Source: Ipomoea triloba
Taxonomy: Eukaryota; Streptophyta; Magnoliopsida; Solanales; Convolvulaceae
Length of the DNA: 64,000 nucleotides
Assembly (NCBI RefSeq): GCF_003576645.1
Contig: NC_044916.1
Location: forward strand, 13,696,528-13,760,527
Direction: 5' to 3'
A program made the translations under genes and the position numbers. Below the pieces are notes generated by a model. That model worked only from the letters and a program-made list of their open reading frames with translations, was not told the origin of the DNA and did no database searches. Positions 33,961 to 46,123 of the stretch are shown piece after piece; position 1 is the first letter of the stretch; every line of letters begins with the position of its first letter.

Positions 33961-35982
33961 TCAAATTTTAAATTTGTGTAATTTTTTTAAATCTTAACAT
34001 TTCATGGTTTTACATTACTTTGAATATGTAGTTGTTTTATTCATTTATTCAAACCATGTTCATAGGTGAAATTATAGTTTAAAAAAAGAATATTAAAAAA
34101 GTAATTAATTGGAAATTAAACGGCACAGAATTTATGCCATTTGAAAAAGTAAATTAATATTAATATTTGATTGAAAATTGAACAAAAAAAGAATTGAATT
34201 TATTTTGAAAATTAAATTATTATAATTATTATAATTATATTAATATTTATGAAGGAAAAAGAAAATGAATATATTAATATTTCATTGGAAATATAATTGG
34301 CAATTATATTTTTATAATTATATTACTTATTAATTATATGGAAATGAATATTAAAATCTTTTTATGAATGAAAAAGGAAATAAATATTACACACGGATGA
34401 ATTAGGCCAAATGAAAAAGGAGATTAATCATAAAAATTCACTATAAATATAAAATAGCTTTCCCTATGCAAAAATTAATAACCACCAAATGAAATATTAG
34501 CAAAAAATTATGAAGGAAAAAGAAATAGAAATGAATATATGAAGGAAAAAGGAAATGAATATATTCATATTTTACTGGAAATATAATCAAAAATTATATT
34601 ATAATTATAATTATATTAATTATTTAGAATGAAAACAAAATGAATTTATTAATATTTCACTGAAAATATATTCAACAATTATATTTTTATAATTATATTA
34701 CTTTTTAATCATATGGAAATTAATAATAAATTTTTATGAATGAAAAGAAAATAAATATTACACGGGAATCTGTTATTAATATTTTCTTACTAATTGGCAT
34801 GGAATCAGACCAATTAATTGACAATTATTATCAAGAAAAAGGAATGGATGGAAAGCAATATTAAGAAATGAATATACTAAAAAGAAAATGAAATATTATG
34901 AAAACTTAAATGAATATATTAATATTTCACTGGAAATATAACACAACTTTTCACTACGAAAAAAATAGTAACCACCAAATGAAGGAAAAAGGAATTAAAT
35001 ATATTCAAAAGGAAATAAAATATTAGGAAAAACGAAATGAACATATTAATATTTCACTGGAAATATAACACAGTTTTCTCTATAAACAAATTAGTAACCA
35101 CCAAATGAAATATTAGGAAAAAATTATGAAGGAAAAAAATGGGAATGAATAATAATTTTTTTATGAAGGAAAATGGAAATGAATATATTTAAAAGGAAAT
35201 GAAATATTAGGAAAAAAGAAAGAAATATATTAATATTTCACTGGAAATATGACACAACTTTCCATATGAAAAAATTAGTTACCAACAAATGAAATATTTG
35301 GAAAAAATTATTAAGGAAAAAGGAATGGAGATCAATATTAATTCTTTTTACGAAGGAAAAAATGAAATGAATATATTTAAAAGGAAATGAAATATTAGGA
35401 AAAACGAAATGAATATATTAATATTTCACTGGAAATATACCATAACTTTCCCTACAAAAGAATTAGTAACCAACAAATGAAATATTAGGAAAAAATTATG
35501 AAGGAAAAATAAATGAAAATAAATAATTCTAATTATAAAGGAAAAATGAAATGAATATATTCAAAAGGAAATTAAAATATTAGAAAAAATAAAATGAATA
35601 TATTAATATTTCATTAGAAATATAATCGGCAAGTATATTATTATAATTATATAAATTAAATATTAATTAATTATATTAATTATTAATTATATTAATAAAT
35701 AGTACTCCATAATAATTAATATTTATTAACTAGAAGGTTGAGCAATCCCCTCACCAACTTTAGATGTCGTTGATCAAATTAATTTGTACACGTGTGACAT
35801 GAACACTGCAGAAGGTCGAACATATTTAATATATAATAATAATAATTTTTATATATACGAATTGATATTTCTATTAACAAAAAATAATTAATTTAGTGTA
35901 ATTGACTAATAATAATTGCTTAATAATTATTATCATAATTAAGCTAAATATTGGTCGTTGAATTTATTTTTATACCCCGTAA

Positions 35983-36566
35983 ACCATCCTCTTTCATCAG
36001 TCGTGATTTTTCCTTTCTCTCCCAAACAAATAAAACACTTTTCTTCTCCCTATTCACCACCACTTAGTCTCAAACTAGCAGACAAGGATAATCAAGAATT
36101 TCTAGTGGGTGCAGTAGAGTTTTGGCTCTAGACTAAGTATCACCAAATTACTACTTTTCTTAATAAAAGTAATATTATTTTTTTCTTACGTGTTTATTTT
36201 GAATGTGTATAAATATATTTTGTGTGGTATATAGATTATGGTGATTTTATGGTATTTAGAAGGTAGGATTAAATTCATTGTAGCCACTGTTTGAGAAAAT
36301 TTTCTGACTGGCGCAGCTTGAAAACAAAATTCGTGAAAAATACTTTTTGAACTCCGATTGGCCTGAAATTTTATTTAGAGACCCTAGACTTATGATATTT
36401 GATGTATATAAAATTATTTTGTTAGCAATATGCGTCATTATTTCTAGAAAAATTTCGTAAAGTTGTGGCAGTGTGCTGTCAGTTAAATTTCTGTGCAGCG
36501 CAGTGTTGGGAAAAATTTCGAAATAAATACTTATAGACATTGGATTGACCTGAAAATTTTTGTGCA
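35983..36566. mobile_element. LTR-family segment, left of the CACTA element
   Basis: Here copy 2 departs from copy 1. Blocks match the TGTAACCCC LTR family in the order seen on the plus strand of the minus-orientation LTR 20446-23826: a TTCTGACTGGCGCAGCTTG-like block, CTTATGATATTTGATGT, GGCAGTGTGCTGTC and GGGAAAAATTTCGAAATAAA. No TG terminus is visible at 35983, so the left end is truncated. No coding frame. Confidence 0.5.
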
Positions 36567-37215
36567 TAACACTACAACAAACTGATTGTTTAACGACATA
36601 TACTTAGCGGCGGTTATATATAACCGTCTCTAAATGACTATTTTGAGGCGGTTTTAAAACTGCCGCTAATTTAATATGAAAATCAAAATAATTAATTGTT
36701 AGCGACAATTACTTGTGGCGGTTCATCGTAACCGCCACTAAAACTCTATCATCATTAATATTTATGTTTAATCTAAATGTTTTTAGAAAAATAGATTTCA
36801 TTTTATCTGCTCCCCAAAATCCACAAAACGTCGCTTGAGCTCTACGCCTCTGCCTCGCGCCCTCAGGCCCTCGCCATCGCCTACCACTCGCCACCAAACT
36901 TGCTTCGGTCGAAAGACCAGTCTACCGCTCGGCGTCGCCTCTGCCTCGCCAATCGCCACAGTGTTCACCCTGAATTTTGATTTTTGCTTTAATTTCCCAA
37001 ATTTTTCTAGGGCAAAAAATTAGGCATTCTACTTGATCGCATTGTTCCAACTATCGGACTAAATATCGGCCGTGTTGAAGACTTGAAGTTTCAAATCAAA
37101 ACTTGTATTTTGGAACCTTGGAGGGCAAGTATGTGAAAGACAAGAAGAAGAATTTTGAACCCAATTCAATATATTGTTACTGTATAAATAAATATTTGTG
37201 TGTGAATTTGTATAG

Positions 37216-37311
37216 GTGAGGCCGAAAGACAAGAAGATGGGGAGAGGTCCGCCTAGGATTCAGCATCCACCAGCAACACTGAAGAAGAATCTGTTTGATG
37301 ATGGTCAGTAG
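37216..37311 (+). pseudogene. Exon-like open segment 1 in the CACTA element
   Basis: It follows an acceptor-like TTGTATAG and reads VRPKDKKMGRGPPRIQ, then HPPATLKKNLFDDGQ before a stop. I do not recognise the protein. The G+C content is higher than in the surrounding AT-rich sequence, as expected of captured coding sequence. Confidence 0.35.
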
Positions 37312-37488
37312 GTTAAAATTGAAATTAATGAGTCTTTGAGCTGATGATTCAAATGAATTTTCTGAGCTTATTTCAATTGTAATTTTTATTATATGGGGAG
37401 AGAACCGCCTAGGATTTGCTTGTTAGTCTTGTTACTTAGTTGAAATTGTGACTGTCAATTCACCAATCTGTAAATTTTTGAATTGCAG

Positions 37489-37651
37489 TTCCTCTACATA
37501 GATGTGAAGGCAATGATAACTATAAGGAAGAAGATTAGGGATAGGCTTGTTGATAAGATTGAATACCAGTGGGTATCTTTCATCAATGGGATTGGTAGAG
37601 GAATCTTGATCACTAAGCTGCATTTATTGATGTCATTAAGGGTTTACTGAT
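37489..37651 (+). pseudogene. Captured exon-like fragment resembling plant lipoxygenase
   Basis: After the acceptor AATTGCAG (to 37488) the frame opens with FLYIDVKAMITIRKKIRDR, continues DKIEYQWVSFINGIGRGILI and stops at 37649-37651. This pattern (VKAxxTIRKKxxEK...DQWxxFINGIGxGILI) resembles the N-terminal PLAT-side region of plant 13-lipoxygenases, from memory of the family. Only about 50 residues are present and no catalytic part, so no enzyme activity is expected. The call is tentative. Confidence 0.4.
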
Positions 37652-38982
37652 ATAGATTAGTTGGAGTCTTTTGAGTTTTGAGGTTCTATATTGTTTGTCT
37701 TATGCATTTATGCAGAGTTTTGAGGTTCTATATTGTTTGTCTTATGCATTTATGCACTGTGGACAGGAAATAGAGAACAAATATGTTGTGAGATGAAAAG
37801 ATCTTGAATACATAACTTCAAGAGTTTTAAATAAAATAAAATTTGCCTTCTAAATGTGGTTCCCACATAGGAATGCATTCTTTTGCCTGTCAAGCTAAGG
37901 CAGTAAGCACATATGATATATGGTCTTCAATAACAAGCAGATTCTTATCCATTTTTATTTTCCATATGGTTTAATTCACTGAACCATGAAATAAGTATGA
38001 ATCTTTCTTTTGCTTTAAGTCTCCCTTCTTGTGGCTTCTGAGCAATTGATTGTTATATTCTAAAAGTGTCAGTTTTTTTGTCTTCTTTACTTTTAAAACT
38101 CTAAATTGATTTAAGATGAAATGTCGTTTTAAGAGATTTTGTCCGGTATTGTCAAAAAAAAAAAATCGTTTTAAGAGATTTTGTCCGGTATTGTCAAAAA
38201 AAAAAAAGATTTTGTCTAGTGTGACAGTTCCGTTATACAGGTTAACATGCTTGCTCTCCTAGAGCTTTGCTCTTTTACTTCTTATTTTTTGTTCATTTCT
38301 GTTTTATTCTTTGAGATTACTAACCCCTCAAATTGAAATTTGTTTTTTATGTGATGTGTAGGTATGCCAGAGTACAAGAACTCACTCGATTCTGCAAATA
38401 ATCTGCTTTCTTCCAACCCGATCATTCTAGGTTGGTTCTACTTTTTGTATTTTCCATTGATTGATTGTTGAGATTTTCTTAGATAACCCAAAACTTAGAT
38501 GTAATTACTGCCGAAATTACAAGAGACCTAAGTTTAGTTCTTCGTTATCTTTGTTGTTGTTATGAATTTGTTTAGAAGCATTATGATCGTGTTTGGGTAC
38601 TCGGAATTAATGAAAAGCTTTAGTCTATTTACGTAACTTGAAATCTGTTGGTCCTCATATTCTGTTAGATTGTTGTTTGTAGAACTGTAGAAGACAACTT
38701 ATTGAACTCTATGGGGTAGTCATTGACATCATTTTCCCTTAGGAGCATAATTGGAATAATTGGATTACATATTGGCATATTGCCCATGTTTTGCTGTTGG
38801 GTATTGTGCCATTAAACAACCTCTTTATCTTTGACTGAAGTCATATTGGTTGTTTCCCTAGGTTCCTCTGCCAGTCTTATACTTTTTTCTTACCATTATG
38901 ATGCTCCATTGTTGAGTTGATAAACTACTAATTTTACTTTTTTCTTAACCTACCACCATTTTTTTTTCTAATGTGGTTATAG

Positions 38983-39048
38983 GAATTTTCTGAAGACAAT
39001 GGTTCATTGGGTCGGTCAGACGAAGAAAGTGAACTCTCTGGCAGTGAG
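38983..39048 (+). pseudogene. Exon-like open segment with canonical splice sites in the CACTA element
   Basis: A 66-bp block lies between TTATAG (acceptor) and GTATAT (donor). It reads EFSEDNGSLGRSDEESELSG plus SE, 22 codons without stop. A later acceptor TCTTTTAG (to 39528) opens EFVNDHLMLLLMDSTHT and a stop in a compatible phase, so the two could splice together. Acidic, low complexity; protein not recognised. Confidence 0.4.
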
Positions 39049-40339
39049 GTATATAGTAATTTCATCTGTTTTAAGGATTTGTTGGGTGCTAGTTTTGTTG
39101 AGTGTTCTGCATACATTTGATAGAGATAGAGAGAGATGCTTTAATGTTATTTGAATACATTTTGAATGGAGATTTTATTTGTAGAAGTTAATATGAATTT
39201 TATGAAATACTTGAATGTTATTGCAAGATTTATCTCATTGTTTCATATCATGGGATCTTAAATTAGAAAGACATAATTTGCCATGTAGCAACTTATTTCT
39301 ATTTGCCTTTTAAAGCAATTTCGTGTTGTCCTTGATAATTTATTTGCCTATTGATTTCAGAGTAGGTAAGTATGATATTTTAAATAAAATGCATGTGTAA
39401 TGTGTAACTCATCTTGGCATTTTGGATCCTGAATAAGCTCTGTTAGATTAAGCTGTATAATTTCCTATTGGAGATATGTTAGATTTTATTTTTATATTTT
39501 TATTTTTTACATTTATGTTATCTTTTAGGAGTTTGTGAATGATCACTTGATGTTGTTGTTGATGGATTCAACCCACACTTGATGTTGTTGTTGATGGAGT
39601 TTGTCAAATGTTGGTGTTTAACATTTTTTTTATCACTTCGAAATTGATGGATTCACCACTTGCTGTTGTTGGAGTTTGTCAAATGTTGGTGTTTAGTATT
39701 TTTTGATCACTTGTTGCTTTTGAATATTATGCTCAAAAATTAATATATTATGGAATGTTACAATTGATTTTTTTCCAATTAAATGTGTACATAGAGTTCA
39801 TTTGTGATTGCAATACGCATTTTAATACAAAGATTTTTGAAGAAGTATAATTAAAAGATAATTCTTTTCAAAAAAAAAAAATTATAATTATAAAAATATA
39901 ATAATGTAATTATAAATTATTTAGCGACACTTAATAATCGCCACTAAAATTTTTAAAAATAAATAAAGAAAAAAATTTAGCGACACTTAATAACCGCCAC
40001 TAAAATATTTAAAAATAAATAAATAAAAATATTTAGCGACACTTAATAACCGCCACTAAAATTTAAAGGAATAAACTAATTAGTTATATTTAGTGGCGGT
40101 TAAAAATCGTCGCTAAAGCAAAAGCAAATTACCTTATATTTAGCGGCGGTTACGAAACCGCCGCTAAATGCAATACTGGTCAAGAATTCCCACATTTGTC
40201 TAAAACCGCCTCTAAATCTTTCGCGACACACTATTTAGACACGGTTGAAGAACCGCCTCTAAATAACTTAGTGGCGGTTGTGAACCGCCTCTAAATAATA
40301 AATTAACCGCCTCTAAATAACCTTTTTGGTGTAGTGTAA

Positions 40340-40678
40340 TCTAGAATTGCTTTACTTATTATATGGAAAGTTTTGTGTTAAAATATGCTACCGATTTTCC
40401 TCAGAAAATTCTACAATCCTTTGGAATAATTTCTGAAATTTCTGTCAGTTTCTGTTTCTTGTGTCTTGTTGATTATTTGAGCCATTGAGAAGTTGTTTAT
40501 TTGAGATTATGTGCATATGTGTTGGTTACAGAGGTTGGAATATTATGTTGATGGGAGGCATGTGAATATTTTTGGAAAATGCATACATTTGTATATGAAA
40601 TTCAAGTGAATGTTATTAGTAGTCTATGTTTTAGTTGTCTACAAAGCTTGTGATTGAATTTTGAAAATCTATCATCTT
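40340..40678. mobile_element. LTR-family segment between CACTA and Sirevirus
   Basis: It continues the segment of 35983-36566. AATATGCTACCGATTTTCC and AGAAAATTCTACAATCCTTT match the LTR block ACCGATTTTTCCCAATAAAT plus CGGAAGTTACTGCCAG. The later part has no clear match. Interrupted at 40679-40683, the Sirevirus target site. Confidence 0.45.
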
Positions 40679-40683
40679 GAAGT

Positions 40684-42626
40684 TGTTGGTCCCAAGGGGA
40701 TGGGGTACAAGTCTAGAGGGGGGGGGGTGAATAGACTTGTATAAGATTTTGCAAATCTTTTTCGACTTCTCGTGTGTATTGGACTTAGGATGTTTAGGTC
40801 CGATACCTCACAAGATGAAGGCAAAGTTTTATGCGCAGCGGAAAGGTTATCCCCTTTTAGTTAGCACGAGTTTGAGTTAGTTCGAGAGGTGCGGTTATAT
40901 GCAGTGCAGTTCGAGAGTTAGATAGCGAGAGATAAAAGCAGAAAGTAAATGCGAGAGANTTGGTCCCAAGGGGATGGGGTACAAGTCTAGAGGGGGGGGG
41001 GTGAATAGACTTGTATAAGATTTTGCAAATCTTTTTCGACTTCTCGTGTGTATTGGACTTAGGATGTTTAGGTCCGATACCTCACAAGATGAAGGCAAAG
41101 TTTTATGCGCAGCGGAAAGGTTATCCCCTTTTAGTTAGCACGAGTTTGAGTTAGTTCGAGAGGTGCGGTTATATGCAGTGCAGTTCGAGAGTTAGATAGC
41201 GAGAGATAAAAGCAGAAAGTAAATGCGAGAGAGATTTTTAAGTGGTTCGGCCAACCCGCCTACATCCACTCTTCTTCCAGAAACTCCCTGGAAGGATTGC
41301 ACTAAAACTTCCCTTTTTAGTACAATATCGAGCGCTTGAGCTTTGATCACGAAGCCCGCCTCAAGCCTCAGGTTTTTCGCCCCGCTTCTTGTTACTCCAC
41401 TTATCGAGCACTTGAGCTTTGATCACCAAGCCCGCCTCAAGCCTCAGGATCTTCACTAGACAGCTGCCAGGTTACTCCGCCTCTTCTTGCTTAATCCAAA
41501 GCAAGGACCTTTGGTTGTCACAGTTGAGTGTAACAAGCTCCAATCTGACTAGAAGCTATCGTTGTATCAACGTCGATGTAGAGCAGCTTCGGTCACCTTC
41601 TAGATGTATAGCAGTTTAAGCTTTGTAACTCTCTCAAACACTAAGATGTGTTTTCTCGCTGTTTTGAATATCAGGATGATATTCCAAGTTGAGCACTTGC
41701 ACTTTTGAATGTTCTAAGCAGACACCTCTTAAGATTTTCGAATGAACCAACCTCTTACGAAACTTCACCCCTTTTTTTGAACTTGTGTCTTCACGTCCTT
41801 TTTATATGAGAGTTAAGGAATAATTCCGTTGGAGGGAAAATTATTCCGTTTGAAATTTGTCTCCCATGCTGTGTATGGGACTTGCATCCTTTCAGCATTT
41901 TTCATGGAGTGGTGGTCTTGTAACTTGAGCCTTTTGTTTGGTAGTGGATATTCCATAATCCACTTTCTTGAGTCCATGCTCCACTTGCTACTTTTGGTAA
42001 AAGTTACTCTTTTTAAATTCCCATTGATCCTCGTTTTAGGGAATAAGACTGACTTTGGATTTGGTGCACCTTCTATCCGTTTGTTGTGGAATTCTGATGT
42101 GGCATCCACTTCTGGCACCTCCTTAATATTTTATCTCCATGATATTCTTCTTCTCCAAACTTTATTCATGCTTCCTGACCATCATTCAGCCTTTTGGAGA
42201 AATGTCAGTTTATCGAGACCAAGATTGATGTCTCGATTGTTTGATGTCTTGATCCCCATGTATCGAGAGATCTATCTCTCGAACTCTGCTTATGTCTCGA
42301 ACTGGGTTGTTGTATCGAGAGATCCTATCTCTCGGACTCTGCTTATGTCTCGAGACTTAGTTGATGTCTCGCAGACCCTTATTCCTCCAGTGTTGTCCCG
42401 TGCCTTCTTCTGATCTATCTATAGGATTACAACACGAGACTTTCTAAGATGTTCACACAAGTTTACCTTAAGCTTAAATATTTTCCGAGTTGAGCTCAAG
42501 TTACCCGGTTGTATTTTCGCTCTTAGTTTACTTGTCGAACTTACATTGATTCCTATTTTTCGAGACTTAGGGGATTCTAAAATACATTTTGGTATCATCA
42601 AAAGCTAATACATTATGTTCCTAACA
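40684..42626 (-). repeat. Sirevirus 3' LTR (contains an assembly stutter)
   Basis: The first 275 bases (40684-40958) are repeated right after a single N (40959) as 40960-41235. The true LTR is therefore about 1.67 kb, not 1.94 kb. Compared with the 5' LTR it lacks a ~118-bp tandem duplication near 52690-52800. The outer sequence has a run of ten G. A cluster of TCTCGA/TCGAGA motifs lies at 42205-42375. Confidence 0.92.
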
Positions 42627-42627
42627 A

Positions 42628-42640
42628 TTTCCCCCTTTTT
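42628..42640 (-). other. Polypurine tract of the Sirevirus
   Basis: The minus strand reads AAAAAGGGGGAAA one base before the 3' LTR start (TGTTAGGAAC). This is the standard site and composition for plus-strand DNA priming in reverse transcription. Confidence 0.9.
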
Positions 42641-42911
42641 GATGATGCCAACACTTATACTTACTTGTATGCCTGATTAGCAAGAAAAGATCATTGATTT
42701 TATTTTCAGCGCATACGGTAAGTTTGACAAGCGAGCTAATTTGCTAAACCATGAAGTAAGAACTCACGCAACACCCCAGCAAAAGATATATATATATTAA
42801 CATAACGGGAATGTTTTACAAGACTTTTAGCAGAAAAGATAAAATAGAAGAAGACAAAAGAGATCAAGAACAATCAGAGATGATCAAGAAAGAGTTATGG
42901 ACTACGAGAGC

Positions 42912-45208
42912 TTACTTCTTGTTTGCTAGAATCTTCTTGTTGATTGCTTCTCGTGTTTTGAAGGGGTTTTTTGTGTCTACCAAACTCAGATAGTCATCTG
43001 TGACATGGAAGAATAGGTAGTTTCTGAAAGCCTCCCCAACAAACTCACCTTCAATTACTTCATTCTTCCACCAGTAGATACATTCTTCTGGAGACATGTT
43101 GCTGTGAAGAGACATTCCAACATACTTCACCAGATTGAAGATCTGATGGACGAGACTTTGCTCGGTGTCTTCTCTATTTCCGAACTTGAAGGCGATCATC
43201 TTTTGTTCATCTTTTCTTTCTTTCTCTGTTTGTTGTTCTTGCCTTTTCCTTTTTCTTTCTCTGTCTTCTTCTCTTCGCTTCTCTAATTCTTTTGTGCGCT
43301 GAACCCTTAGATCCTCCTTCCTCTTGGCTTCCTCCACTGCCTTGCTTATTGTCTTTGGGACTTTTGGAGGAGGTCCAGCTGGTTCACTTGCTGCCCTTTT
43401 CTTCTTGCTGGTTGTTGATGTCCTTTCCTGAGTATTTTCCCCCTTGGTGGCATCATCTGTGCGGGAAAGGAGGGTGGACATGCCTTCGAAGAGTGCTTGA
43501 AGTTGAGCAGGTACTTGGTTCGACAGGTCATCGAGTAGTGCTTTGATTACGTCCTGTCGAAGTTCACTGNCCTGATATCTTCTTGAAATTTGGCTTCTGA
43601 TTCACGGTCCGTGTCAGGCTCGACTTCTTGTTCATCAGCAGCTATGCCCTTCCCTTTGTCAGATCTCTCAAGATTTCTCTTGATTGTATTCATTTCATGG
43701 GCAAGGTCAAGAAGTTCACTGGCTGGGAGTTCTGTGAGGTTTAACCAGTTCAACGCGAACATCTCCTCAGCCTCCATATCTGCTGCTTGAGCAATCAGTT
43801 GATCAAAAGGGCTTGTTCTCCAGTTTATCCATCGAAGAACCCTGGAGAAGTCACTTAGGCTTGTTGCATCTTCACCACGGCGATCTAACTGAGTAGTAGC
43901 ATCATCATTAAAGTCATGAGATCCAGCAGATAGGATTTCTGTTGCCGATGCAGCTTCCACTGTTACCTCTCGAACCACCTCTCGTGGTTCCTCAACTTCT
44001 GTCTGTACTGGATCACTGATCCCAGTACCTCCAATCTCTCGAACCTCTTCTCGAGGCTCGACCACAGACTCATCAGCACCCTCAGCATCATCATCAGCAT
44101 GTAGACTTACAGATAAAGCTCCTGACAGAGACCTGGTAGGGGGCACTCTCTCAACCTCAGTGGCCAGTGTAGCCTGAGGTTCCCCCTGGGCTTGTGCCCT
44201 GTCTTCTAATGGTACTTGGATAGTTGAGGGTGTTACTTCTCGAATCTGAGTGATGGCGATGGTTTTGGCTTTCTTAGCCTTTTTCGATAAGGTGATCCTC
44301 TTGATCAGGGTATCCAGAGGCTCATCATCAGATTCCTTCTCCTTGGCTGGGGCTTTCCTTTTGCCCCTTCCCTTAGGCTTCGAGGGAGAAGGTGCACCCT
44401 TAACACCTTTAGCCTTTGGAGCTTGAGATTTCGTCCTACCCATATAGGTATTCCGATGAATCTCTCGCCCTTCCCTCAGTTCTAAGCCCTTCAAACTTAG
44501 AAGATATTGAACAACAAAACCGAAACCAACCTTTTTACTGATCGTCAGGTTGGTGTTGGAGACTGAGCTTTGCACCTGCTGTTGAAGAAAATTGAAGATG
44601 ATGTGTGCCCAGTCCATTTTGTTGTTGTTCCAGATGGCGTGGAGGATTTTGAGGATGTCCAGATTGATTTCGTCAGTTCCAGACACCTTGCCGAGCACGA
44701 ATTTCATGATTAGGTCGGCAGTAAGAACAAACCTCTCCTTTAGGTGGAACTTGCGGAGGGCAGAGGATGCTCTTGTCGGAGCAGACTCCAGTCGGATTTT
44801 ATCCCAAAAAGCTTGCTTGTCCAAGTCGTAATCCGAGAGATGCTGGACTGCTTCCTCCGACGTCGCGAAGTCGAATGCCGCTCTGAGGTCACCAACAGAG
44901 GTCGTGATATGGAACTCATTGAACCCACTCTCTATTTTGCCCTTTGTGACCTTGGCATTCGCGAACCATTCAGTGAAGTCGAGTTCATGAATGGTTTGGT
45001 AGTCGTGCGTCATGTATTTCATTAGTCCTGCCTTCTCAAACTTTTTCAGGACTTTCTCCGCCATCTTTGGATTTGACGAGTGGGTGATGAAGCCGTTTTT
45101 GTCAAGGATACTCCCCGCCTTGACTTGTTTGATCTGAGTGCGAATGTGTCGCAACTCCCTCTGATATGCGTTGGAAGATGAGGTTGATGTGGAGGATTCA
45201 GACGCCAT
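42912..45208 (-). pseudogene. Sirevirus third ORF (envelope-like position), split at an N
   Basis: Two frames form this ORF. 45208-43547 (553 codons) starts MASESSTSTSSSNAYQREL, with an ordered N-terminal ~250 residues followed by a low-complexity region rich in K, E and S and a second helical stretch. After the single N at 43570 the sequence continues in another frame that stays open through SELRQDVIKALLDDLSN to the stop at 42912. That second part has a strongly charged predicted coiled coil (EEAKRKEDLRVQRTKELEK) and ends in NKKILANKK. The break coincides with the N, so it is probably an assembly error. Sireviruses are known to carry an envelope-like ORF here, but I see no clear signal peptide or membrane helix and its role is unknown. 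Confidence 0.7.
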
Positions 45209-45210
45209 AG

Positions 45211-46123
45211 TTGACAGATTTGAGGTTTTGGAGGGAATGTGTACAGTGTTTAGGATTTGGGGGTTTTGGGTATTCGGGTAAGGAAGAAGAATTTGGCTTT
45301 TATATCATGTGGATTCGGGTTGGATATATGGGTAGGGTTAAGAGCTTGACCCGAAAAGGGATCCCGGTTAATTTAAAAGAATTTAAAGGTCAGAAATACC
45401 CTTTATAACGGTTATGTATGTAAGATATGGTAAGGGTATTTTGGTAAGATATAATACGGTTTTGGATAGTGGGATATAAAGAGATGATATTTATATAAGC
45501 ATGCTCCCACTTATCAAGATAATGCCTTTAAGAGCGGAAAACCGTTAGTAACCGAAGACCACGTGGCTAACATTAATGCCCAAAGTTAGCCATTCCACAT
45601 ATATCCGTTGAGCGCATTAGTTTTACCTCTCGAAGGTAAACTCTCGACTTTGCTAGTTTAAGGATCTTCCCCCTGAGTGATTGATCCCTAAACCTCCTTA
45701 TTCCTCCATCTAAGCATTCCTGTGGTTAAGGATCTTCCCCCTGAGTGATCGATCCCTAACCCTCCTTATTCCTCCATTTAGAGATACGTAGATAGTCAGT
45801 TTGATATCTTTCGAAGTGATCTCTCGAACTACCCTTCTTCGAGACATAACACAAAAAGGCAAACTGAACATGTACCTCTCGAACTACCTTTCGAACACAG
45901 ATTGCGATACGGAGACAAGATTGATTCATCAAAAGAAGATATCACTTGGAACATTTCCTTAAGTTCATTTAGTGATTTTCGAAAACATTACATATGAATC
46001 AATATCCTATTAGATTCCATAGAAACTTTTGTTTGGCCTTGGACAGCCTAATAGGAATCTAACGTTAGAACAAGAACTAGCCATCTAAAGTCCTATTTAT
46101 CCTAATAACAGAACTAGAGGTGG
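45211..46123. other. Sirevirus non-coding region with duplicated purine-tract-like motif
   Basis: Between the third ORF and the small ORF no coding frame is seen. A 68-bp tandem duplication starts at 45660 and 45728. Each unit contains a minus-strand polypurine stretch, CAGGGGGAAGATCCTT, resembling the true polypurine tract. Confidence 0.65.

Larger units (their letters stand above)
36570..40336. mobile_element. CACTA (En/Spm-type) transposon with captured gene pieces
   Basis: It starts CACTACAACAAACTG and ends in GGTGTAGTG, i.e. CACTACACCAAAAAGG in reverse. Both sides show the 3-bp target duplication TAA (36567-36569, 40337-40339), typical of CACTA elements. Subterminal repeats of AACCGCC(A/G)CTAAA and its reverse crowd both ends, including three ~57-bp tandem units at 39921-40075. 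At 3.77 kb without a TNP1/TNP2-like frame it is non-autonomous. The interior carries splice-site-bounded open segments that look like captured exons. Confidence 0.92.

Noticed and set aside
41829..42413. 194-codon plus-strand frame in the Sirevirus 3' LTR
   Set aside because: It lies antisense in the LTR, is shortened by indels in the two other assembled LTR copies, and has no family resemblance.
42811..42993. Small plus-strand frame upstream of the polypurine tract
   Set aside because: Antisense to the third ORF and its non-coding leader; no similarity.
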